Source: JAPPLB01 sp965208945 (GTDB lineage: Bacteria > Acidobacteriota > Terriglobia > Bryobacterales > UBA6623). From it: a stretch of DNA of 64,000 nucleotides. The notes under the pieces were generated by a model. The model saw only the letters and a program-made list of their open reading frames with translations. It had not been told where the DNA came from and made no database searches. Shown here piece by piece: positions 1 to 7,223 of this stretch (positions within the stretch are counted from its first letter, which is position 1; every line of letters starts with the position of its first letter). The stretch lies in the NCBI GenBank assembly GCA_965208945.1, contig OZ242366.1, positions 2,418,001-2,482,000 on the forward strand, given 5' to 3'. A program made the position numbers and the translations under genes.

Positions 1-91
1 TCCTCCTGTTGATACGCCTTCCAACAGGCCTGGGCCATTTCGATGTCGCGGGCCTGCCGCTTCTTGGTTCCGCCTGCCGGTAGGATCACGA
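1..91 (-). pseudogene. C-terminal remnant of a RelE/HigB-type addiction-module toxin (partial at window edge)
   Basis: Read on the minus strand, this stretch encodes VILPAGGTKKRQARDIEMAQ and about ten more residues before leaving the window. The GGTKKRQ-RDIE-A pattern is characteristic of the C-terminus of 'addiction module killer' toxins (PF05973-like), which are ribosome-associated mRNA endonucleases. The N-terminal two-thirds are missing: the frame starts exactly at the inner edge of MITE-A copy 93-257. Beyond that MITE lie a possible start codon and an operator-like palindrome. I infer an inactivated toxin gene whose middle was lost through the MITE. The antitoxin, if present, lies to the left of the window. 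Confidence 0.5.
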
Positions 92-92
92 G

Positions 93-257
93 CCTGCTTT
101 TCTCACCACGTGGCGAGGCGAAGTGCGTGAGAGGGCCGTCAGGACGAGGCGCGAGCCGGCCGGAGGAAAAAGGCGCGCGCAACATGGCCTTTAAGGTTTT
201 TCACGAATCACAGCCTTTTATCGCGTGCTTCGACCGTCAGGTGGTGAGAAATGCAGG
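93..257. mobile_element. MITE-A copy 1 (interior with short CACGAAT tract)
   Basis: The left end reads CCTGCTTTTCTCACCAC and the right end GTGGTGAGAAATGCAGG. The interior has the variant with 'cacgaatcac' microrepeats. The flanks (CGAG and CTAT) do not match, so this copy has probably recombined with another or lost flanking DNA. Confidence 0.85.
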
Positions 258-268
258 CTATGTTTTCA

Positions 269-288
269 TTGTAGCCAATTGGCTACAA
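269..288. promoter_or_regulatory. Perfect 20-bp palindrome, possible toxin-antitoxin operator
   Basis: TTGTAGCCAATTGGCTACAA is a perfect inverted repeat. On the minus strand it abuts an ATG (269-267) followed by AAAACA and then the MITE. Toxin-first type II modules are often autoregulated by a palindrome overlapping the toxin start, so this may be the remnant operator of the toxin fragment at 1-91. The operator assignment is inference; the palindrome itself is plain. Confidence 0.5.
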
Positions 289-442
289 AATGTGGCGGGT
301 GGCGCGGGCTAGGAGCGGCCTGCGCGGCTCTGCGCGTCTTCGAGCGGCGCGCACCGGGGCGCGCTGGCCAAGTCCGCTCGACACACTAGGCTGGACTTGG
401 TTACAATCCGGGCCATCAATCCGGTTGGACGGAGGGGACACC

Positions 443-1816
443 ATGACATCGAAGCTTTCTCGCAGGAATTGGTTGCGCCGATCGACGCTGTTCGGGGCAG
501 GCGCTGCGGCGCTCACGGCTCCGGCGGCGCGGCCGGCTCGCGCAGCGGCTCCGGCGGTTGTCGGGCACTCGGACCAGACCGTCAAGAAGGTCGAGGAGAT
601 CTTCCTCGATACGCCGTTCAAGACGGTGCCGAACCGTCATCAGTTCCGCGAATACCAGCACGAGGAGCGGCGCTTCAAGGAGCTTTGCAAGGTGCACCTC
701 GGCAACGGCGTCGTGGGTGTCGGCGAAGGCCCGGTGACGGCTGCCGCACGCAAGAAAGTCATGGGTCAAAACGCCGCCGGCCACATGTGGGACGATTCGC
801 TCGGATCGGGCCTGCAGATCGCCCTGTTCGATGCCGTCGCGAAGACGAACGATGTCCCCATTCATCGGCTTCTCGGCCGCCAGGTGCGCAAGCGGGCCTT
901 CTTGAGCTGGTGGGCGGTCGACATGCCCGGCAAGGACTGGATTCTGGAATGCAAGGAGGCCATCTCTTTGGGCTACACGTCGCTCAAGGGGAAAGCGCGG
1001 CCGTGGTTCGACTTGATCGATCAGTGCAATACGTTGGTCCCGACGCTGCCGAAGCACTTTGAAATCGACTTCGACTTCAATTCGACGCTGCTCGACAGCG
1101 GGCACGCGTCCCGATACCTGGTCGAGCTGGAGCAGTTTCACAACATCGCGATCTACGAGACGCCCATCCCGCAGGGGGACGTCGAAGGCAACAAGCTGTT
1201 GCGGCGCAAGACGAACATCCCGATCGCGCATCACTACGGGAATCCGCCGATCATGACGGCCCTGCGTCAGGAAGTCTGTGACGGCTTCGTGGTCGGTGGA
1301 GGCGCCAGCGCAGTGCTCGCAAGCGGGGCGATCGCCGCGGCGGCGAACAAACCGTTCTGGCTGCAACTGACCGGCTGCGGGGTCACCACCGTCTGGGCGA
1401 TGCAGCTGGCGGCGGTGCTTACCCATGCGACTTGGCCCGCGATCAATCTGAACCATATGTTCGTGACGGATCTGGTCAAGCCCGGCATTCGGCTCGAGAA
1501 CGGCACTATCGCCATTCCCGATACGCCGGGACTGGGCTACGAGCTGGATGAGGACGCCATCGCCAAGTACCGCATCGACAGCATCCCGACGCGCCCGCGG
1601 CCGAACAAGCTCTATGCCATCCGCTGGCCGTCCGGCGCGTCGAGCTATTACCGCAACGCCGATGAATTCCGCGCTGACTTCGTTGCCGGGAAGCTGCCTC
1701 CGTACCCTCGCGGAGTCTACATGGAAGAGATTGCCCAGAACGGCAGCAGGGAGTGGAAGGATCTCAACGAGCGCGCGCAGAGCGGCGGCGTGCACCTCGG
1801 CAGCAGCCCCTTGTAG
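443..1816 (+). CDS. TAT-exported enolase-superfamily (mandelate racemase/muconate lactonizing-like) protein
   Basis: A 457-aa protein starting at an ATG preceded by GGAGGGG. It begins with a twin-arginine signal (SRRNWLRR, hydrophobic stretch, then ARA), so export in folded form is likely. The body has the enolase-superfamily barrel pattern: a KGK pair near residue 182 where the catalytic Lys-x-Lys usually sits, an acidic ligand in IDFDFN near residue 210, and YETPIP near residue 239. The third acidic ligand is not in the usual DE context (IAHHYGN), so substrate and even catalysis are uncertain. Family members abstract a proton alpha to a carboxylate, using Mg2+. It stands alone, with a MITE-A downstream. 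Confidence 0.8.
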   Translation: MTSKLSRRNWLRRSTLFGAGAAALTAPAARPARAAAPAVVGHSDQTVKKVEEIFLDTPFKTVPNRHQFREYQHEERRFKELCKVHLGNGVVGVGEGPVTAAARKKVMGQNAAGHMWDDSLGSGLQIALFDAVAKTNDVPIHRLLGRQVRKRAFLSWWAVDMPGKDWILECKEAISLGYTSLKGKARPWFDLIDQCNTLVPTLPKHFEIDFDFNSTLLDSGHASRYLVELEQFHNIAIYETPIPQGDVEGNKLLRRKTNIPIAHHYGNPPIMTALRQEVCDGFVVGGGASAVLASGAIAAAANKPFWLQLTGCGVTTVWAMQLAAVLTHATWPAINLNHMFVTDLVKPGIRLENGTIAIPDTPGLGYELDEDAIAKYRIDSIPTRPRPNKLYAIRWPSGASSYYRNADEFRADFVAGKLPPYPRGVYMEEIAQNGSREWKDLNERAQSGGVHLGSSPL

Positions 1817-2037
1817 GACGTCACGCCTCCGTGATAAGTGATGTGAGCCAGGGGCGTCAGCCGGCCCGGCCCCCTTTGGCCGGCGCCGTTTCCTGCGTGA
1901 ATACGATCCGTTCCGTCAGCCGTCGTCCCTTTGAGGCATCCATTGATCGGGAGGCGGATCCGGCGGGGGATCGTGGAAGGTCTTCCTCAAGAAACTCCGG
2001 TGGCGGTATCGATGTGAGTCGATAGGATAGGAGTTAG

Positions 2038-2237
2038 CCTGCATTTCTCACCACGTGGCGAGGCGAAGTACGTGAGAGGGCCGTCAGGACTAGGCGCAAG
2101 CCGGGCGGAGGAAAAAGGCGCGAGCCGCTTGGCGCGCGCAGGCGTACTTGACAGTACGTTGAGCACGGCAAGCAAGCGCAACGAAGTCCTGGCGGTCGTA
2201 TCGAGTGCTTCGACCGTCGGGTGGTGAGAAATGCAGG
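2038..2237. mobile_element. MITE-A copy 2 (200 bp)
   Basis: A complete element with perfect 17-bp inverted ends, flanked by TTAG and TTAA. It is the long form, with the extra 'gcaagccgggcggaggaaaaa' block. The stretch from the previous gene to this copy (1817-2037) shows nothing I can assign. Confidence 0.9.
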
Positions 2238-2279
2238 TTAAAGTCATCCAGGCGAAGACAAGCGATGAGGAGTGATTGG

Positions 2280-3164
2280 ATGGGGCGTGGGACGCGTCCG
2301 GGAATGCTGCGGGCCGGAACTTCCGTCCGGTTGGGTATCGTTCTGATGGTCTGCGTCGGGTCTTGTTTCTCTCAATCACCTTCGCGTACTTCTTCCTCCG
2401 ACGAGCCCCCCTGGAAAGCCGCCGAGAATGCGCCGGAAATGGAGGTCGAGGAGGAAGCTCCGCGCGCCTGTAATTCTCCCGGCTTCACCCTGGATGGGTC
2501 GATCACCAACGACAATCGCCGCACCACCGGCCTCGTACTGGCGCAGGGGGACTACTTCCCGCCGGTGCAACAGGGTCTGGGCGCTTTTCGGCTGGAGAAT
2601 GTGCTTTGCGAGAAGGCCCACCTCGAAGCGTCGGCCTGGTATTCGATGCACGATGTCTCGACGTTCGAAGAGAACCGTTTTCAGGCTCGCGGCATCTACG
2701 AGGGCTTCCCCGAGGTCAGGTTGTACGGTGGCTTCGCCTATTACGACAATCCCAAAGGGCTCTTTACGTCGAGATCGTTCTATCTGATCGCGGGAACGGA
2801 GTATCCGAGCTTATGGGGCACCACCGTGCAGGCGGATTACTTGCACGACATCCACGAGAGCGGTGACTGGCTGACCGTGATGGTTTCGAAGCGACACCGC
2901 CTGGGCTCGACGCAGCGGGGCGCCGTGTTCTCGTATCGGCACGGCCTGGGGGCCACCGGCACGCGGTCGCTTCCGGGCGACGTGGACACGCCCTCCATGA
3001 CGGGAGTTCCGAGCGTGTTCTACCGGGGCACGGTGGAGGTCGACGATGGTCCGCTGGTCTGGTACTTGGCGGCCAGCCCCCACGTCAGCTTCATGAGCCC
3101 TGCAACCGGCGTGCCGAAGCGCCATTTTCTTGTGACCGCGGGCGTTCGCCTGGTGATGCCCTAG
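2280..3164 (+). CDS. Exported hypothetical protein, probably lipoprotein or outer-membrane associated
   Basis: I chose the ATG at 2280 (294 aa) because GAGGAG lies seven bases upstream; an ATG at 2265 is the alternative. The N-terminus is basic, then hydrophobic (VRLGIVLMVCVGSC), ending in a possible lipobox VGSC. The mature part is rich in alternating polar/aromatic strands (FRLENVL, LEASAWYSMHD, FAYYDNP, YLIAGTEYP), as in outer-membrane beta-barrels, and ends in a hydrophobic strand. I do not recognise the family. The stop codon TAG is part of the CTAG into which IS1182 copy 1 inserted; before that event a MITE-A directly followed the gene. Confidence 0.65.
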   Translation: MGRGTRPGMLRAGTSVRLGIVLMVCVGSCFSQSPSRTSSSDEPPWKAAENAPEMEVEEEAPRACNSPGFTLDGSITNDNRRTTGLVLAQGDYFPPVQQGLGAFRLENVLCEKAHLEASAWYSMHDVSTFEENRFQARGIYEGFPEVRLYGGFAYYDNPKGLFTSRSFYLIAGTEYPSLWGTTVQADYLHDIHESGDWLTVMVSKRHRLGSTQRGAVFSYRHGLGATGTRSLPGDVDTPSMTGVPSVFYRGTVEVDDGPLVWYLAASPHVSFMSPATGVPKRHFLVTAGVRLVMP

Positions 3165-4756
3165 GAGTCTGTCCCACAGAAAAGGGGGACAGCAGGTAGA
3201 AGGAAGGAGCAAGAGGGGCGAAACTAGAGGGATGGGGACCAGCTACCGGCCGTATCAACCGGATCAGCCGTATTTGTTACCGCCGTCGTTGCGGGAGTGG
3301 TTGCCGGAAGATCATCTGGCGTATTTCATCTCCGACACGATCGATGCACTGGATCTGAGGATGTTGTACGAACGCTACGAAGGGGATGGGAGGCGCAATC
3401 GGCCGTATCACCCGGCGATGCTGCTGAAGGTGCTGGTGTACTGCTATGCAACGGGAGTGTTTTCGTCGCGTCGGATCGCGGCGAAGCTGGTGGAGGATGT
3501 GGCGCTGCGGGTGCTGGCGGCGGGCAACCGGCCCGATTTTCGGACCATCAATCGATTCCGGCAGCAGCATCTGGAGACGTTTGGAGAGTTGTTTGTGGAG
3601 GTGGTGCGGCTGGCGCGGCGGATGGGCCTGGTGAAGTTGGGGACGGTGGCGTTGGATGGGACGAAAGTACGGGCCAACGCCTCCAAGCACAAGGCGATGA
3701 GTTACGAGAGGATGCAGGCCGAGGAGCGGCGGCTGGAGCAAGAGGTGCGGGCGTTGCTGGAGCGGGCGCAACAGATCGACTTGGCCGAGGATGAGTTGTA
3801 CGGAGCGGAGCACAGCGGGGACGAGTTGCCGGAGGAGTTACGGCGGCGGGAGCAACGGCTGGCGAAGATCCGGGAGGCGAAGCGGGCGCTGGAGGCCGAG
3901 CAAGCGGGGCAGGACCAGGCGCGGGGACGGCGAGCGGGGGACGGCAAGGTGGCCTCGGGGAAGCGGTCTCAGGGCGGGGTGTCGAAATACCAGCGGGAGT
4001 ATGGCGAGCCGCCCCCGAAGAAGCAGCGCAATTTCACCGACCCGGAGAGCCGGATCATGAAACTGCAGCAGGGGTTCGAGCAGTGCTACAACGCGCAAGC
4101 GGTGGTGGAAGAAGGCCGTCAGTTGATCGTGGCGCAGCAGGTGGGCCAGAACGCGGCCGACAACGGGGTGCTGCTGGAGCTGGTCGATGAGGTGGAGCGG
4201 AACACGGGGAGCAAGCCGCAGCGGGTACTGGCGGATGCGGGGTATCGCAGTGAGGAGAACTTTGCGGGGTTGGAAGGGCGGCAGGTCGAGGGCTTGGTGG
4301 CGCTGGGGCGAGAGGGACGGGCGAGCCGGTCGGAGCAGCCGAAGATTGTCGGAGCAGCGACGGCGCGCATGCGGAGGCGCTTGGCCGAGCCGCGTGGCCA
4401 GCAGCACTACGCGCGCCGCAAAGGGCTGGTGGAGCCGGTCTTCGGATGGTTGAAAGCGAGGTTGGGGTTCCGGCAATTCTCGCTGCGAGGGCTGCGTAAA
4501 GTCCAAGGCGAATGGAGTTTGGTGACGCTGGCATTGAACCTGCGCCGGATGGCCGGGATGGTGCCGCTGGCGACGGTGGGGTAGCATGCCGAGCCCAACA
4601 CCAGGCTCCCAGCAACAGCCAGCAAGCTCGGTATAGCTATCAGCCGTAAATCTGACCCGGAATGTAGACTGGGGTCGCCACCGAATTCACGCACAGTGCC
4701 GTCGTCAATGATCCCATCGTGCCCAACGACAGCTCTGATTCCTGTGGGACAGACTC
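3165..4756 (+). mobile_element. IS1182-family insertion sequence, copy 1 (1592 bp)
   Basis: The ends GAGTCTGTCCCACAG and CTGTGGGACAGACTC are inverted repeats. The element is flanked by a CTAG duplication (3161-3164 and 4757-4760) and carries one transposase gene. It appears identical to the copy at 27431-29022, in the same orientation. It is inserted at the left CTAG flank of MITE-A copy 3. Confidence 0.93.
3232..4584 (+). CDS. IS1182-family DDE transposase
   Basis: A 450-aa transposase starting MGTSYRPYQPDQPYLLPP, the typical N-terminal DUF772 domain of IS1182/IS5-type transposases, with 'YHPAMLLKVLVYCYATGVFSSR'-like core helices in the first 90 residues. LDGTKVRANASKHKAMS near residue 145 carries the first catalytic Asp. 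A long Arg/Glu-rich coiled insertion follows (residues 165-255). The C-terminal DDE region includes ADAGYRSEENF near residue 340 and ends with VEPVFGWLKARLGFRQFSLRG, holding the catalytic Glu. It is intact and full-length, so the element is potentially active. Confidence 0.93.
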   Translation: MGTSYRPYQPDQPYLLPPSLREWLPEDHLAYFISDTIDALDLRMLYERYEGDGRRNRPYHPAMLLKVLVYCYATGVFSSRRIAAKLVEDVALRVLAAGNRPDFRTINRFRQQHLETFGELFVEVVRLARRMGLVKLGTVALDGTKVRANASKHKAMSYERMQAEERRLEQEVRALLERAQQIDLAEDELYGAEHSGDELPEELRRREQRLAKIREAKRALEAEQAGQDQARGRRAGDGKVASGKRSQGGVSKYQREYGEPPPKKQRNFTDPESRIMKLQQGFEQCYNAQAVVEEGRQLIVAQQVGQNAADNGVLLELVDEVERNTGSKPQRVLADAGYRSEENFAGLEGRQVEGLVALGREGRASRSEQPKIVGAATARMRRRLAEPRGQQHYARRKGLVEPVFGWLKARLGFRQFSLRGLRKVQGEWSLVTLALNLRRMAGMVPLATVG

Positions 4757-4760
4757 CTAG

Positions 4761-4939
4761 CCTGCATTTCTCACCACGCGGCGAGGCGAAGTGCGTGAGA
4801 GGGGCGTCAGGACGAGGCGTGCGCCGCTTGGCGCGCGCAGGCGTACTTTTGAACCGTACGTTGAGCACGGCAAGCAAGCGCAACGAAGTACTGGCGGTCG
4901 TATCGTGTGCTTCGACCGTCGGGTGGTGAGAAATGCAGG
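4761..4939. mobile_element. MITE-A copy 3 (179 bp)
   Basis: A complete element with both 17-bp ends. Its left flank is the CTAG shared with IS1182 copy 1; its right flank is TCAG. Between the transposase stop and this copy (4585-4756) lies only the IS right end. Confidence 0.9.
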
Positions 4940-4965
4940 TCAGCCAAACCCGGCGTCGGGTTTTT

Positions 4966-6579
4966 TCAAGCGCCGCCTCGGCGTACCACCGCCAGGAAGT
5001 CGCTCCAGGGGACCGGCAGTCCATGGATGGGAGCGATGGTCTTCACGTCGAGTCCGATCTGGCTCACGTTGTTGTAAAAGGCCTGATGCACCTCATCCGA
5101 AGTGTTGATCCGGCTTTCGGCGGCGGAAGGAGGGTCGAACAGGTCCGCTTCGATGAGGATCTTCTCCTTGGGCAGGTAAGCCATCAGCATCCCTTCGACG
5201 TGCGTGTTCAGGCCCTGGACGTAGTAGATCTCGAGGAACCGCGATCCGTCGCTCAGAACGTACTTCTCGTCGACGTCCTCCATCGTGTAGCCTTCTGAAA
5301 CCTCCGTAGGCGGGTAGAGCGACATCATGTCCGGTTGCAGTGTTCGCGGAACGTAGTTCAGCAGCTCCGTCTCGTAGAAGAGGCGGTTCCGCTGGTGCGT
5401 GATGACGGTAGCCCCGATGTGCAGATAGGTGCGCAGCCCGCCGAGGTGGTCGTAGTGGGCGTGCGTGTTGACGATGAAACGGATCGGCTTGTCGGGGACG
5501 AGCCGGACGACCTCCTCGATGACCCGTAGGGAGCGTTTTTCGTCGATCGGCGCTTCGACGACGGCCACGAACTGGTCGAACTCGACGGCGACGCTGTTGT
5601 GGGATGAACCGCCGAGCAGCCAAACGCCGTCCGCCAATTCCGTCGATGCGACGCGCCGGTCTTCCTTGTGTTTCCGGACGGACTCGGGGACGACGATCGT
5701 CTCGCCGCAGTCGTTCGGCTTGATGTCGGCGAAGACCCCGCCGAAACTGTTGTGGCCGCCGCTGATCACGGGAAACTGCCGCTCGTCGTCCCAGCCGTCG
5801 TGATGGTGCCAGCCGGCCGGGAACTTGACCCCGTCGACGTCTTGCCATTGGGTGTATTCGTGCTCGTAGTTCATGTCGCCGAGGACCGGATCGGGCGCCC
5901 AGGTCTGGATTCTTTGAATCAGGTTCTGGCTGTTGATGGTGGCGTTCACGCGGTATTTGCCGAGGACGGTCGCGGAGACGACGATGATCCGCTCGATGCC
6001 GGCGGTGGTGGCGCCGTCGCGGCCGCTTTCCGCCAACTCCCATCGCCACACGGCGGTCGGTCTGGCGCCGGGGGCCAGGGCGGCCTTGATGAACCCCGCC
6101 GGGTTCAGCCAGATGTCGAGCTGCCAGAGTTCGGCGTCGCGCGGCGCGGGGATCGGCTCTCTGCCGGCGCCGTCCTGGTGCCAGGCATGCTTCCCGCTCA
6201 CGACGAAGGTCTGCTGTTCGTGCTCCTGGAGCGGCGTGCCGCCCATCCATCCGGGGCCGTATTTCCAGGAACGCGGATTCAGGCCCGGCTTTCTCTGGAA
6301 GGTCTCCACGGACGAGCGGGCCTCGTAGTTGATCGTTCGGGTGTAGTTCGCCAGCGGCTCCCCGTCGGGCCAGTCGGTGTCCTGGGTCACGTTCTGTCCG
6401 ACCTTGCCGGCGTAGCCCGTGCCTGAAAACGTGATGCACTTCAGCTCGTCGACTCCCATCGCTCGGGCCGACGCGCGGAGAACCGGCCACGGATCGACAT
6501 GGCCCGGCGGAGGGTGCTGGGCCGTCGCTGAAACCGCCGCGAGCGGCAGCAAAAGGACAAGACTTCGGCAAAGTGACAT
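4966..6579 (-). CDS. Exported MBL-fold metallo-hydrolase
   Basis: A 537-aa protein. The start is the ATG at 6579, preceded by GAAGGAAA and followed by a clean signal peptide (MSLCRSLVLLLPLAAVSATAQ); the open frame extends further upstream but without an RBS. The first ~330 residues are a lipoprotein-like/beta-rich region. The C-terminal half is a metallo-beta-lactamase fold with the metal motif NTHAHYDHLGG near residue 372, preceded by an acidic residue in VVEAPID and followed by later His residues (IAPIHG). It probably acts in the periplasm on an unknown substrate. No resistance function can be inferred. It is flanked by MITE-A copies and appears monocistronic. Confidence 0.85.
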   Translation of the reverse strand: MSLCRSLVLLLPLAAVSATAQHPPPGHVDPWPVLRASARAMGVDELKCITFSGTGYAGKVGQNVTQDTDWPDGEPLANYTRTINYEARSSVETFQRKPGLNPRSWKYGPGWMGGTPLQEHEQQTFVVSGKHAWHQDGAGREPIPAPRDAELWQLDIWLNPAGFIKAALAPGARPTAVWRWELAESGRDGATTAGIERIIVVSATVLGKYRVNATINSQNLIQRIQTWAPDPVLGDMNYEHEYTQWQDVDGVKFPAGWHHHDGWDDERQFPVISGGHNSFGGVFADIKPNDCGETIVVPESVRKHKEDRRVASTELADGVWLLGGSSHNSVAVEFDQFVAVVEAPIDEKRSLRVIEEVVRLVPDKPIRFIVNTHAHYDHLGGLRTYLHIGATVITHQRNRLFYETELLNYVPRTLQPDMMSLYPPTEVSEGYTMEDVDEKYVLSDGSRFLEIYYVQGLNTHVEGMLMAYLPKEKILIEADLFDPPSAAESRINTSDEVHQAFYNNVSQIGLDVKTIAPIHGLPVPWSDFLAVVRRGGA

Positions 6580-6649
6580 GGCTTTCCTTCTATCCGAGGC
6601 CGAGGGCGGAATTGATTTGCTGTGGGGTGATTCTCCGCTATGAGCCGAA

Positions 6650-6765
6650 CGGCGCGCCCCGCCGCAGGGCCGCCCCGCGCCCTCGCTCCGTCCGTTCAAC
6701 AATAACCGATCTCTCCAACTCGGCGATGCCGGCGAACATGGTCAATGACCGAGACCCGGAGAGAG
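6650..6765 (-). pseudogene. Fragment of a serine recombinase (resolvase/invertase)
   Basis: The minus-strand frame reads SLTMFAGIAELERSVIVERT followed by ERGRGAALRRG. This is the hallmark end of the catalytic domain of resolvase/invertase-type serine recombinases (usually A-x-A-E-F/L-E-R-x-L-I-x-E-R-T-x-A-G). No catalytic-serine N-terminus or DNA-binding C-terminus is present. A similar fragment lies at 38243-38315. It is a decayed remnant. Confidence 0.6.
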
Positions 6766-6769
6766 CATC

Positions 6770-6905
6770 TGCTCCTTGACGGCGTCGAAACGGTTGGTTG
6801 TGAGACGCTCCAGCTTTCGCCCACGCTTCACGGGTCACGAAGAATGACCGGCCTTCGCCCCGCAATGGCATCGGACGTACGCGCTCCAAGTCATTGCCAC
6901 GCCGC
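6770..6905. repeat. Repeat C, copy 1 (about 130 bp)
   Basis: The block begins 'ctccttgacggcgtcgaaac' and ends '...cgtacgcgctccaagtcattgcc'. It recurs in diverged form at about 38100-38250 and 42422-42550, with a possible weaker trace near 40150-40230. On the minus strand the three main copies share a frame containing REAWA-AG-SHN-type residues, but I do not recognise it. At two loci it lies next to a serine-recombinase fragment, so it may come from the same lost element. Confidence 0.55.
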
Positions 6906-7002
6906 ATCAACCTGACATCGGCCCGGTATTCGAGATTGACGAGTGGAGACCCTGGCGGAGATTCTGCGCCGGAAGGAGTTTCGGTTTGGGCGCGAGGGCT
7001 AG

Positions 7003-7202
7003 CCTGCATTTCTCACCACGCGGCGAGGCGAAGTGGGTGAGAGGGCCGTCAGGACTAGGCGCAAGCCGGGCGGAGGAAAAAGGCGCGAGTCGCTTGGCGC
7101 GCGCAGGCGTACTTGACAGTACGTTGAGCACGGCAAGCAAGCGCAACGAAGTCCTGACGGTCGTATGGTGTGCTTCGACCGTCGGGTGGTGAGAAATGCA
7201 GG
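7003..7202. mobile_element. MITE-A copy 4 (200 bp, reference copy)
   Basis: A complete element with perfect 17-bp inverted ends and a perfect CTAG duplication at 6999-7002 and 7203-7206. It is the clearest demonstration of the transposon-like structure of the family. Confidence 0.93.
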
Positions 7203-7223
7203 CTAGGGGTGGGAGCGGGTCAT

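Noticed and set aside
2205..2279. N-terminal extension MLRPSGGEKCRL of the exported protein
   Set aside because: The same residues appear at the start of many frames because they are translated MITE-A sequence; the SD-supported ATG at 2280 gives a proper signal peptide.
4910..5300. Peptides starting in MITE-A right ends (MQVSQTRRR and similar) at many sites
   Set aside because: The GGTGAG-AA-ATG occurs in almost every copy, but only at mgdC (and as an extension of one transposase) does the frame continue into a recognisable protein.
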